Below, piece after piece: positions 41,931 to 48,744 of a stretch of 59,829 nucleotides of DNA. The translations under genes and the position numbers were made by a program. How positions within the stretch are numbered: the stretch's first letter is position 1; every line of letters begins with the position of its first letter. The notes beneath the pieces are model-generated. The model worked only from the letters and a program-made list of their open reading frames with translations, had not been told where the DNA came from and searched no databases. Origin of the DNA: Clostridia bacterium (lineage in GTDB: Bacteria; Bacillota; Clostridia; Christensenellales; Borkfalkiaceae); the NCBI GenBank assembly GCA_017399945.1, contig JAFQAQ010000009.1, forward strand, positions 1-59,829. Direction: 5' to 3'.

Positions 41931-42124
41931 ATAAAATCTTTACCCGTAATCAAATAATCAATCGAAACGTTAAAATATTTACTCATAAGCACCAAAAGTT
42001 CTAAGGAAGGTTGCCTTTTCCCGTTTTCATAATAGGAAAGACACTCCCTCGTAACATTTAAATCGAGTGCAACCTTTTGTTGAGTTAGTTTTTTGCTTTT
42101 TCTTATTTCTTTTAAACCTTTCAT
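41921..42124 (-). CDS. XRE-family repressor, 67 aa
   Basis: Single Cro/CI HTH domain (KLTQQKVALDLNVTRECLSYYENGKRQPSLELLVLMSKYF, about residues 12-52) ending in the family SIDYLITG. Divergent from the zinc-ribbon membrane protein at 42212, with two TAACA-N3-TGTTA palindromes between, one overlapping the neighbour's promoter. Expected to repress that promoter and perhaps its own. Confidence 0.87.
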   Translation of the reverse strand: MKGLKEIRKSKKLTQQKVALDLNVTRECLSYYENGKRQPSLELLVLMSKYFNVSIDYLITGKDFIKK

Positions 42125-42132
42125 AAAAACCC

Positions 42133-42161
42133 TTGACTAAATTTTAACATTTTGTTACAAT
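42133..42161 (+). promoter_or_regulatory. Promoter of the zinc-ribbon protein
   Basis: TTGACT (42133-42138), 17-bp spacer, TACAAT (42156-42161). Confidence 0.8.
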
Positions 42162-42183
42162 GCTTTATGTAACATATTGTTAC
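42145..42183. promoter_or_regulatory. Two operator palindromes
   Basis: TAACA-TTT-TGTTA (42145-42157) and GTAACA-TAT-TGTTAC (42169-42183), centres 25 bp apart. The first lies across spacer and -10 of the promoter. Confidence 0.78.
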
Positions 42184-42211
42184 AAAATAGCAAAAAGAGG
42201 AGAAAAGTTAT

Positions 42212-42571
42212 ATGGTATGCAAAAATTGTGGCAAGTATAATCCAGACGATGCAAAATTTTGCAAGAATTGTGGGTGTGAATTAGGATACGAGACTCAAAG
42301 TAGCAAAGAGCCTGAAACTAGTAGACCGTCAACTAAATACGGAGAAGACAAAACGACGGTTGGCGTGTTATTAAGTTTCTTTTTAGGAATACTTGGTTTA
42401 ATTATTGGTTTGCTTTTATATCCGTCTGAAAGTTACGAAAGAAAAACTTTTTTAAGTGGCTGGACGAAAACGTTCGTAGTAGTTTTTATAGTTTCGGTTG
42501 TGATTGTTATTATATCGGTTAGTTGCACGGACTGTTTGTTGAGCGACTATATACGTGATTATTATTACTAA
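42212..42571 (+). CDS. Zinc-ribbon membrane protein, 119 aa
   Basis: An N-terminal zinc ribbon with two CxNC/CxxC knuckles (CKNCGKYNPDDAKFCKNCG, about residues 3-21) is joined by a short linker to two membrane helices (about 50-70 and 86-108), with a Cys pair and a short Tyr/Asp-rich tail. Such zinc_ribbon_2-type proteins are common in Clostridia and mostly uncharacterised. GGAG at 42199-42202 precedes the ATG by 9 bp. It is the divergent partner of the XRE repressor at 41921. Confidence 0.82.
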   Translation: MVCKNCGKYNPDDAKFCKNCGCELGYETQSSKEPETSRPSTKYGEDKTTVGVLLSFFLGILGLIIGLLLYPSESYERKTFLSGWTKTFVVVFIVSVVIVIISVSCTDCLLSDYIRDYYY

Positions 42572-42575
42572 TATT

Positions 42576-42606
42576 CAATAGGTGGCAAATAGCCACCTAT
42601 TTTTCT
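42576..42606 (+). terminator. Terminator after the zinc-ribbon gene
   Basis: Perfect 10-bp stem (AATAGGTGGC and complement) then T-run. Confidence 0.92.
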
Positions 42607-42616
42607 ATTAATAGCC

Positions 42617-42645
42617 TTGCGTTTTTTTGGGTTGTGTGATACAAT
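42617..42645 (+). promoter_or_regulatory. ruvX promoter, placed for a leaderless transcript
   Basis: TTGCGT (42617-42622), 17-bp spacer, TACAAT (42640-42645). The GTG start is six bases after the -10. Confidence 0.7.
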
Positions 42646-42651
42646 ATTTAC

Positions 42652-43068
42652 GTGGAAAGATATTTATGTTTGGATATTGGGGATAAAAGAATCGGCGTTG
42701 CCGTTTCGGACCCTTTTAACAGTTATTCTTTACCAGTGCAAACCTATCATAGAAAAAATCTAAAAACCGACCTTGGCGCAATAGAAGGGTTGGTTAAGGA
42801 AAAGTGCGTCACTTGTTTGGTTTGTGGACTTCCGGTTAATTTTGACGGCACTCCCTCAGAACAAACTAAAAAGGCGCAGTTTTTTATAGAAAGGCTTAAA
42901 GAGAAACTTGCCGTTAATATCGTTTGTGTGGATGAACGTTGTTCTACGGTGGAGGCGGAGGAAGTTTTGATAGAGCAGGGCAAATCTCGGCAAGAGAGAA
43001 AGTCTTACGTAGACGCGCTTGCCGCGGCAACTATTTTGCAAGGATATCTTAACCAAATAAAAAAATAA
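42652..43068 (+). CDS. ruvX: Putative pre-16S rRNA nuclease / Holliday junction resolvase RuvX (YqgF)
   Basis: RNase H-like fold nuclease implicated in 16S rRNA 5'-end processing. CLDIGDKRIGVAVSD (about residues 5-19) carries the first catalytic Asp; VCGLPVNFDG and VDERCSTVEAE supply the others. 138 aa is normal. Starts at GTG with no RBS, directly where transcription should begin. The DUF1292 gene follows by 19 bases, the same order as yrrK-yrzB in Bacillus. Confidence 0.92.
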   Translation: MERYLCLDIGDKRIGVAVSDPFNSYSLPVQTYHRKNLKTDLGAIEGLVKEKCVTCLVCGLPVNFDGTPSEQTKKAQFFIERLKEKLAVNIVCVDERCSTVEAEEVLIEQGKSRQERKSYVDALAAATILQGYLNQIKK

Positions 43069-43087
43069 CCTTAAAAGGAGATTTATT

Positions 43088-43468
43088 ATGAGCGAAAAAG
43101 AAAAGAAATGTGCTTGCGGTTGCGACCATACCGATAACGGTGGCGTGTGCGATTGCGGTACTTTTGAAGACGAAGGAATTGTTGAACTTACTACCGACGA
43201 CGGAAAAAAATATAAGTTTTATTTCGTTGGAACTATCGAATACCAAGGCAAAGCGTACTCTGCTTTCGAGCCTGCTGAACAAGTTGAAGGTATTGAAGAC
43301 GACGACCTTATTATTTTTGAACTTGCCGAAGGCGACGACGAAAACGCTGAACTTCTACCCGTAGAAGACGAAGCCGTTTTAGACGCAGTGTTCGAAGAGT
43401 TTTGCAAGGCATTAGAGGAAGAAGAATTCGCCGAAGAAGCAGAAGAATTAGAGCCTTCTGACAACTAA
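43088..43468 (+). CDS. DUF1292 (YrzB-like) protein with a Cys-rich start, 126 aa
   Basis: The core (about residues 28-105) fits DUF1292: VELTTDDGKKYKFYFVGTIEYQGKAYSAFEP ... DDLIIFEL. The first 25 residues carry CACGC and CDCG clusters with a His, which could bind a metal and are not a usual part of the family. The protein is very acidic. RBS AAAAGGAG. Follows ruvX as in other Firmicutes. Function unknown. Confidence 0.88.
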   Translation: MSEKEKKCACGCDHTDNGGVCDCGTFEDEGIVELTTDDGKKYKFYFVGTIEYQGKAYSAFEPAEQVEGIEDDDLIIFELAEGDDENAELLPVEDEAVLDAVFEEFCKALEEEEFAEEAEELEPSDN

Positions 43469-43483
43469 TTATAAAAACGCCTA

Positions 43484-43512
43484 AAAAGGGTGCTAGATAG
43501 CACTCTTTTTTT
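43484..43512 (+). terminator. Terminator after DUF1292
   Basis: AGGGTGCT/AGCACTCT stem with an AGAT loop and a long T-run. Confidence 0.88.
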
Positions 43513-43525
43513 TATTAAAAAATTG

Positions 43526-43554
43526 TTGACAAATAAAAAAATGGATGTTATATT
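43526..43554 (+). promoter_or_regulatory. Promoter of the SipW-type export locus
   Basis: TTGACA (43526-43531), 17-bp spacer, TATATT (43549-43554). Confidence 0.85.
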
Positions 43555-43586
43555 TGTAATATTTTTTTTTTAATAGGAGAAATATT

Positions 43587-44144
43587 ATGAAAAAACTTAG
43601 TTTACTTATCGCGCTTGCTTTAATCGTTACTATCGGTGGCGTATACGCAGCGTGGAACTACTCTCAAGGCTCTGCTGCATCCGTTGAAATCACCCGTGAA
43701 ATCAACATGGCACAAGTTAACACTGAAGGAAGCAAGGGTACTATCTCTGCAACCCCAAGCAACGTTGCTTTCTTGGTTGACGATGCAGGTGACTATCACA
43801 CCAAATTAACCGGTACTGGTGAATTTGCTATTACCTTCACCCCTAACGCAGGTGCAGACGCTACTACTACCGCGAACGGTGTTAAGATGATTGCTACTAT
43901 CGTTGTTAAGTCTACAAACAACCTTAAATATAACGACGTTGTTCCGATTGCTCACAAAGATGCAAACACCGTAGATCTAACTCCAACTGGTCCTTCTAAG
44001 ACTGCAACCTTAACCGTTGCACAAATTCTTGGTTGTGTTGAACTTTGTGACGTTAGACTTGCAACCAAAGCAGAAAACGACGCTTTCCATACCGTATTAA
44101 AGGATTATACTATCGCTATTACTATCAGCGAAGTTCCAGCTTAA
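43587..44144 (+). CDS. Exported TasA/camelysin-like subunit with SipW-type signal, 185 aa
   Basis: A secreted protein. The signal region (residues 1-22) ends in an A-A-W-N-Y motif followed by a polar Ser/Ala stretch, much like the SipW-dependent signals of TasA and CalY. The mature part (about 160 residues) is beta-rich, Ala/Thr-rich and poor in Cys, as for a fibre or surface-layer subunit. RBS AGGAG at about 8 bp. It sits before a dedicated signal peptidase gene, with a terminator between that would make this the most abundant product. Whether it polymerises is inference; sequence identity to TasA looks low. Confidence 0.75.
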   Translation: MKKLSLLIALALIVTIGGVYAAWNYSQGSAASVEITREINMAQVNTEGSKGTISATPSNVAFLVDDAGDYHTKLTGTGEFAITFTPNAGADATTTANGVKMIATIVVKSTNNLKYNDVVPIAHKDANTVDLTPTGPSKTATLTVAQILGCVELCDVRLATKAENDAFHTVLKDYTIAITISEVPA

Positions 44145-44183
44145 TAAATAAGTAAATAAAAAATTAATACATTTAAGACGTTA

Positions 44184-44222
44184 AAACAGCGCAATTTTTC
44201 TTTGCGCTGTTTAAGTCTTTTT
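44184..44222 (+). terminator. Internal terminator between subunit and signal peptidase
   Basis: AACAGCGC/GCGCTGTT stem (44186-44193 with 44205-44212), followed by a T-rich run. Probably partial, since no new promoter is clear before 44259. Confidence 0.75.
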
Positions 44223-44258
44223 GTAAATGGCAATTAAAAAAGACTAAGGAAATACCTT

Positions 44259-45137
44259 ATGGGTGGGTTTCAGTTATACTCGTTTTTTCTATGCCTAATC
44301 GTGTTTATTGCTTTGACCGGTTTGTTTTCTTTTATGATTGTATATATTGGAAAACAAAAGGCAGCGCTAATTTCAAACGGATTAGAAGACGCACAGATTA
44401 AAGAGAAAGTATTGCAAAAACTTAATAAAGAATCTACCAAGACGAATAAAATTATTGAAATAATCAAAAAAGTTGTTTCAATTCTTTTGTGCGTCTTTTT
44501 GTGTATACTTCTCGTTGTTGCTGGTATTTCTAGTTGTAGGGGAGATAATAGGGTAAAAAGTATACCTGCCATCAAGGTTATTGCATCTACTTCGATGTCT
44601 GAAAAATACGAGAAAAACACCTATTTGTTTAAGAATAATCTAGACGACCAACTTCAAATGTTTGACGTGGTTATCTTGCACGAACTCCCCAAAGAAGAAG
44701 ATTTGAAATTGTTCGATATCGTCGTATACGAACATATTAGTGGTGCGCTTTTGATTCACCGTATCGTTGGTATAGAAGAACCCAACGAAAATCACCCTAA
44801 CGAACGCCATTTCCTTTTGCAAGGCGATGCCGTTCACTATCCCGACTCTTTCCCCGTTAGATATTCTCAAATGAGAAGTATTTATCGTGGACAAAGAATG
44901 CCAAACGTTGGCAGTTTCGTTTATTTTGCTCAATCTCCTGCAGGCATAATTTGTCTTATCCTTTTAGTGATAAGCATGATTTTAATGCCAATTGCAGATA
45001 ATTGCTTGCTTAAAAAAGAAAAAGAACGTGTAATTTTCCTTGTTGGCAAAAACCAACTTGACAGCAGGGCAATTGAATTATACGAAAAAAAGAGGTTTGC
45101 TAATAATGACGACGTCGGCTCAAAAGGAGGCGACTGA
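44259..45137 (+). CDS. Signal peptidase I of the SipW (Ser-His) type, 292 aa
   Basis: Membrane serine protease that removes signal peptides. An N-terminal helix (about residues 6-28), a second helix (about 70-92), a catalytic domain (about 100-225) and a C-terminal helix (about 228-248). The Ser box is STSMSEK, and the general-base region LLIHRIVGIEE has His where normal bacterial enzymes have Lys, as in SipW and the ER signal peptidase. A conserved GDAV-HYPD acidic box follows. Its flanking genes both encode proteins with unusual W-x-Y signal regions, so they are the likely substrates. RBS AAGGA. Confidence 0.85.
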   Translation: MGGFQLYSFFLCLIVFIALTGLFSFMIVYIGKQKAALISNGLEDAQIKEKVLQKLNKESTKTNKIIEIIKKVVSILLCVFLCILLVVAGISSCRGDNRVKSIPAIKVIASTSMSEKYEKNTYLFKNNLDDQLQMFDVVILHELPKEEDLKLFDIVVYEHISGALLIHRIVGIEEPNENHPNERHFLLQGDAVHYPDSFPVRYSQMRSIYRGQRMPNVGSFVYFAQSPAGIICLILLVISMILMPIADNCLLKKEKERVIFLVGKNQLDSRAIELYEKKRFANNDDVGSKGGD

Positions 45138-45138
45138 T

Positions 45139-46128
45139 ATGAGTAAGACAAAATATTTTGTTTACGTTTTAGTTGCTTTAATCGTCGTTATCTTTGGCGT
45201 TTTGACCACTTCGGTTGCTGCCGAATGGAGATATAACGAAGCGCTTTCAGCCGATATCGGTCTTGACATAAAGGTTGTCGTTTTGCCTTGGGAAGGTGCA
45301 GACGAGTTGCCAAACCAAAGCGAATTTGGTAACAACCATAAAATTCTTATTGAAAACGTGTTGACGGGAACTTACGTTTCGGGCAGCAACGTTCAAAACG
45401 TTGGTCTTAACACGCCTAACTCTTATCTTGTTCAAGAAATTGAAAATCGTAAAAATATTAGTTATCGTGACGCTAACCAACTTGGTAGTATGGACTTGTG
45501 GCAGTCTGATAGGATTAACGAACTTTTCAATCTTTCAAGCGGCTCTAACAAGGTTGAATTTATACTTAAATTCCCAGACGGTTCTGACGATACCTATTAT
45601 TTATATAGCACTAGCGTTAACTTGGGCGACGGATGGAGTCCGGAAATTCCTGTTGGAACGTTTATTTATCCAGTTTATAAAACAACCCTTCAAAGAAATT
45701 CCGATGGCGTTTGGGAGGCGGTTTCCACCGAAGTGGGCAGGGCGAAATCTGCAAGGTACAATAACCCATATACGGGCTTGGCGTTGGGTAATGCTTTTGA
45801 TACCACTTCTTGGGAAAAGGGTAAGTTCGGCACGAGTTTTGATAATGCTATTTATACTAAACTTGATTTCGATATGCCCGTTGAAACGCATAACGAAACC
45901 GACGAAACTTACTATTATTATGATAGTTCTTCGACAAGTAATTTAAGCGTTACTATTAATAATAGCGAAAAGGCAGTCGTTTACGTTTATGATAGCAACG
46001 GCAATTTAGTTACCACTCGTGATAATACAAGTCAAGGCAGTCAAAAGGTAACCTTCAAACCAAGCAGAAATGCAAAATATTATATAAAGGTTACCGGCGA
46101 CGTGTATTGCACTTTCTCAATAAGTTAA
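45139..46128 (+). CDS. Second exported protein of the SipW-type locus, 329 aa
   Basis: Secreted or anchored protein. The N-terminal hydrophobic segment (about residues 6-28) ends TSVAAEWRYNEALSADI, sharing the A-x-W-x-Y pattern with the 43587 protein. A central region of about 200 residues is unrecognised. The C-terminal ~75 residues (about 255-329), beginning ETYYYYDSSSTSNLSV, form a beta-sandwich-like domain resembling pre-peptidase C-terminal (PPC) or carbohydrate-binding modules. The start at 45139 is fixed by AAAGGAGG; it begins one base after the peptidase stop, so the two are co-translated. Confidence 0.78.
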   Translation: MSKTKYFVYVLVALIVVIFGVLTTSVAAEWRYNEALSADIGLDIKVVVLPWEGADELPNQSEFGNNHKILIENVLTGTYVSGSNVQNVGLNTPNSYLVQEIENRKNISYRDANQLGSMDLWQSDRINELFNLSSGSNKVEFILKFPDGSDDTYYLYSTSVNLGDGWSPEIPVGTFIYPVYKTTLQRNSDGVWEAVSTEVGRAKSARYNNPYTGLALGNAFDTTSWEKGKFGTSFDNAIYTKLDFDMPVETHNETDETYYYYDSSSTSNLSVTINNSEKAVVYVYDSNGNLVTTRDNTSQGSQKVTFKPSRNAKYYIKVTGDVYCTFSIS

Positions 46129-46144
46129 TTATCTAATGATTATT

Positions 46145-46178
46145 TAGGGCGAGATTTTCTCGCCCTTTATTATTTTTG
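46145..46178 (+). terminator. Terminator after the export locus
   Basis: GGGCGAG/CTCGCCC stem, then T-rich run. Confidence 0.88.
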
Positions 46179-46206
46179 TATAAAAACTTTTTTTATGCCC
46201 ATAATT
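46178..46206 (+). promoter_or_regulatory. Forespore promoter of sigG (predicted)
   Basis: GTATA (46178-46182), 17-bp spacer, CATAATT (46200-46206). It fits SigF/SigG control and autoregulation. Confidence 0.65.
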
Positions 46207-46242
46207 ATTTTCACTCTCCGTTTTTTATACATAGGAGGTGTT

Positions 46243-47016
46243 ATGAACAGTAAAGTTTTTATTTGCGGGGTGGATACTTCTTCGCTCCCTAGACTTAACG
46301 ACGAGCAAACTACCCAACTAATTAAAAGCACCAAAGAAGGCGACGACTACGCAAGAAGCCAACTAGTAGTTGCCAATATGCGCCTAGTTCTTTCTATTAT
46401 CAAACGTTTTTGGGCAAAGAAAGCCAATCAAGACGACGTTTTTCAAGCAGGGTGCATTGGATTAATTAAAGCCATCGATAACTTCGATTTGAAATTCGGG
46501 GTGAAGTTTTCTACCTACGCCGTGCCGATGATTATCGGCGAAATTAAACGCTTTTTGCGTGACGGAAATTCGCTAAGAATTCCAAGAAGCATTAGAGATA
46601 CTGCGTATAAAGCCTTGCAAACCCGTTCCGAACTAGAAAAACAATCTATCGAGCCAACTATGGAAATGGTTGCCGAGCGTATGCAAGTTGCCGTAACCGA
46701 CGTTTGCTTTGCCTTAGACGCAATTTCGGATACCGTTTCCCTTTACGAACCGGTGTTTACCGGCAAGGACGATACGCTTATGCTTATGGACCAACTAGGC
46801 GACCAAAAAAATACCGACGAAAATTGGACGGAATACGTTGCGCTAGACACTGCGCTTTCCGGTCTTGACCAAAGGGAAAAACAAATAATATACTCTCGTT
46901 ACTACGAAGGCAAAACTCAAACGGAAATTAGCGAAGAGATAGGCATATCCCAAGCCCAAGTAAGCCGTCTAGAAAAAACTGCCTTAAAAGAACTTAAACA
47001 CGCAATAAGAATCTAA
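46243..47016 (+). CDS. sigG: RNA polymerase forespore sigma factor SigG
   Basis: Late forespore sigma-70 factor. The N-terminal VFICGVDTSSLPRL is the SigG hallmark. Region 2 (LVVANMRLVLSIIKRF ... GCIGLIKAIDNFDLKFGVKFSTYAVPMIIGEIKR) and region 4 (KTQTEISEEIGISQAQVSRLEK) are intact. 257 aa is normal. AGGAGGTG precedes the ATG by 6 bp; a longer frame upstream is rejected. spoIIGA and sigE, neighbours in Bacillus, are not here. Confidence 0.95.
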   Translation: MNSKVFICGVDTSSLPRLNDEQTTQLIKSTKEGDDYARSQLVVANMRLVLSIIKRFWAKKANQDDVFQAGCIGLIKAIDNFDLKFGVKFSTYAVPMIIGEIKRFLRDGNSLRIPRSIRDTAYKALQTRSELEKQSIEPTMEMVAERMQVAVTDVCFALDAISDTVSLYEPVFTGKDDTLMLMDQLGDQKNTDENWTEYVALDTALSGLDQREKQIIYSRYYEGKTQTEISEEIGISQAQVSRLEKTALKELKHAIRI

Positions 47017-47021
47017 CCAAA

Positions 47022-47052
47022 AAAACAACGCTAGTTGGCGTTGTTTTTTTAT
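47022..47052 (+). terminator. sigG terminator
   Basis: AACAACGC/GCGTTGTT stem then seven T. Confidence 0.9.
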
Positions 47053-47122
47053 TAAATCACTAATTATATATTTGACGGGGCGTTAATTTGTAAAAGGATT
47101 CTGCCTAAAACTTTTTGGCAAA

Positions 47123-47153
47123 TAAAAACCACCAGAACGTCTGGTGGTTTTTT
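47123..47153. terminator. Bidirectional terminator after the XRE gene
   Basis: AACCACCAGA/TCTGGTGGTT stem with A-run left and T-run right; mainly serves the minus-strand gene. Confidence 0.88.
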
Positions 47154-47486
47154 CTAGTTGTCTTTATTCTTAAATTTTGCAAACTCAATAATTTCATTTC
47201 TTTGTTCTTTTGTGCATCTTCTAAATAAACTAAAAAGAATTTGTTCTTCGTTAGATAGATTGCTGTCAAGGTTAATTACCCCGTAATCGTCCTCTCGTCC
47301 ACAAAGATAGTCGATAGAGCAGTGTAAAACGTCTGCCATTTGCATTAAAAAACCAAGCGTTGGTTGGGCTTTGCCCTTTTCCCAATAATCAACGGCTTTT
47401 TGGCTACTGCCAATCTTATTTGCTAACGACGTTTGTGAAAGTTTGTTTTCGCATCTCAATTCCTTTAATCTTATCATACTTTTCAT
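47154..47486 (-). CDS. XRE-family regulator with a C-terminal extension, 110 aa
   Basis: Cro/CI HTH in the first ~65 residues (KLSQTSLANKIGSSQKAVDYWEKGKAQP ... CSIDYLCG), then a ~40-residue acidic and helical extension (EEQILFSLFRRCTKEQRNEII). The start at 47486 (MKSMIRLKE) is supported by AGGGGTG; a longer frame is rejected. Upstream on its strand lies an unusual 19-bp repeat array (47553-47702), its possible target. No divergent protein gene faces it. Confidence 0.83.
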   Translation of the reverse strand: MKSMIRLKELRCENKLSQTSLANKIGSSQKAVDYWEKGKAQPTLGFLMQMADVLHCSIDYLCGREDDYGVINLDSNLSNEEQILFSLFRRCTKEQRNEIIEFAKFKNKDN

Positions 47487-47552
47487 AATCGCACCCCTAA
47501 TACTATCTTCCACCACACTTTTTATTGTCCCCTTGCAAAAGCTTTTAATAAG

Positions 47553-47702
47553 GCAACCACATATTTTTTATAATGCTTTATGTTTTTTGTAATACCACAT
47601 ATTTTTTGTAGTGCTTTATATTTTTTGTACTGCCTTATATTTTTGCGATACCTTATATTTTTTGTAATGCTTTATATTTATTGTAATGTTTTATATTTTT
47701 AC
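47553..47702. repeat. Array of eight ~19-bp degenerate direct repeats
   Basis: Head-to-tail units with consensus TAATGCTTTATATTTTTTG (19 bases; one unit 18) at 47571, 47590, 47609, 47628, 47646, 47665 and 47684, plus a partial one before. No spacers, so not CRISPR. It lies about 70 bp upstream of the XRE gene start. Confidence 0.85.
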
Positions 47703-47737
47703 AATCCCTTTTGCACAATTTTCGTATAGCGTTAAAT

Positions 47738-47962
47738 AGAAATATATTTTAGTTTTCCCTATATAATATAGAATTATTTTTCTAATATTGCTTGACAAAG
47801 AAATATCTTTCCTACTATAATATTTGATAATAGAAATATATTTCTTAAAGTAAATAAAAAAACAGTGGGGCTGAGTAAATCAATTTAGGTAGGGAATGTG
47901 AAAGTAAATGGCAATTTATACGTGAGTATATAAATAATGTCGACAATTAGAAATATATTTCT
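47738..47962. repeat. Dispersed AGAAATATATTTCT palindromes
   Basis: Two perfect 14-bp palindromes (47832-47845, 47949-47962) and two near copies (47738-47750, 47797-47810). The last lies in a promoter spacer. Confidence 0.8.
47792..47821 (+). promoter_or_regulatory. Orphan promoter reading into noncoding DNA
   Basis: TTGACA (47792-47797), 18-bp spacer, TATAAT (47816-47821). No reading frame over about 12 codons follows on the plus strand to 48000; a small RNA or decayed gene is possible. 47487-48021 holds no gene. Confidence 0.65.
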
Positions 47963-47973
47963 TGATTTTAGAA

Positions 47974-48005
47974 AAAATAAAGGGAAGAATTACTTCCCTT
48001 TATTG
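47974..48005 (-). terminator. Terminator of the 48022 lipoprotein gene
   Basis: AAGGGAAG/CTTCCCTT stem; the T-rich tract is on the minus-strand side. Confidence 0.8.
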
Positions 48006-48021
48006 TATTAATCTTTAGTTA

Positions 48022-48429
48022 TTAGATTCTATAATAACTTATGTTTAATCCTTTGTCTGGGTGATAATAATATTTTACTTTAAATTTCTCAAAAGTTTCT
48101 TCCTGTTTTCCTTGGGAATAACTAGTATGCAACATATCGTTGTACAAATAGTCTGGCAAACCAAGAGCCTTGTTCATTTTTGCGATATAGTCTATTGCTA
48201 AACTTGAACTATAATCGTCAATGTCAAAAGGGTTTGTGTCAATTTCACAGTAACTATCGTCATCGCCAATAGTAAAATAGATCGGAGCGTCGTTCGGGGT
48301 TAACACTTGTTCGCCTACTATTTCCGAAACAATTTCACAAAAAGTCTTGTTAGATTGTGAACAAGCGTTGAAAACTATTGATGATAGAACTAATAAAGTT
48401 GCCGTTAAGATTGTTATAAATTTTTTCAT
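48022..48429 (-). CDS. Small lipoprotein, 135 aa
   Basis: Exported and lipid-anchored: signal peptide MKKFITILTATLLVL... ending at the lipobox FNAC (Cys at about residue 23). The mature domain is acidic with many Tyr and Asp and is not recognised. GGAGG precedes the ATG at 48429 by 8-9 bp; the longer frame is rejected because it reads through the operator region. Divergent from the XRE repressor at 48537; its promoter spacer is exactly filled by an operator-like palindrome. Confidence 0.8.
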   Translation of the reverse strand: MKKFITILTATLLVLSSIVFNACSQSNKTFCEIVSEIVGEQVLTPNDAPIYFTIGDDDSYCEIDTNPFDIDDYSSSLAIDYIAKMNKALGLPDYLYNDMLHTSYSQGKQEETFEKFKVKYYYHPDKGLNISYYRI

Positions 48430-48444
48430 TCGTTTTTCCTCCAT

Positions 48445-48491
48445 TGTACATAATGTGTACATTTTTACTTATTATAGTACATATATTGTAC
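48445..48491. promoter_or_regulatory. Two GTACA-N5-TGTAC operators
   Basis: 48445-48461 (TGTACA-TAATG-TGTACA) and 48477-48491 (GTACA-TATAT-TGTAC), centres 31 bp apart. Confidence 0.78.
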
Positions 48492-48499
48492 AATGTCAA
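48471..48499 (-). promoter_or_regulatory. Promoter of the 48022 lipoprotein gene
   Basis: Minus strand: TTGACA (48499-48494), 17-bp spacer holding an operator, TATAAT (48476-48471). Confidence 0.87.
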
Positions 48500-48536
48500 C
48501 TGATAACACAATAGTTTTTTAGGGAAAATTATAGCA

Positions 48537-48737
48537 ATGGATTTAGGGAAAAAGTTAAAAGAGTTAAGGACGTCTTATAATTTAACGCAATCTGAACTTG
48601 CTGTTAAACTTTCTATATCTAGAGTAAATTATACTAGATACGAAAACGGTAAGGTTCGCCCAGATTATGAGACGATAATTAGAATCGCTGATTTTTATGA
48701 TATAACACTTGACGAATTATTTAACAGAAAACAATGA
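48537..48737 (+). CDS. XRE-family repressor, 66 aa
   Basis: Minimal Cro/CI HTH protein (YNLTQSELAVKLSISRVNYTRYENGKVRPDYETIIRIADFYDITLDELFNRK). Divergent from the small lipoprotein, and probably the protein that binds the two GTACA palindromes. AGGGA lies upstream of the ATG. A terminator follows. Confidence 0.87.
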   Translation: MDLGKKLKELRTSYNLTQSELAVKLSISRVNYTRYENGKVRPDYETIIRIADFYDITLDELFNRKQ

Positions 48738-48744
48738 CATAAAA

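Noticed and set aside
45401-45946. 181-aa plus-strand frame
   Set aside because: Out-of-frame shadow inside the exported 45139 gene.
47553-47702. Possible CRISPR array
   Set aside because: The units are contiguous 19-mers without spacers, and no cas gene is present.
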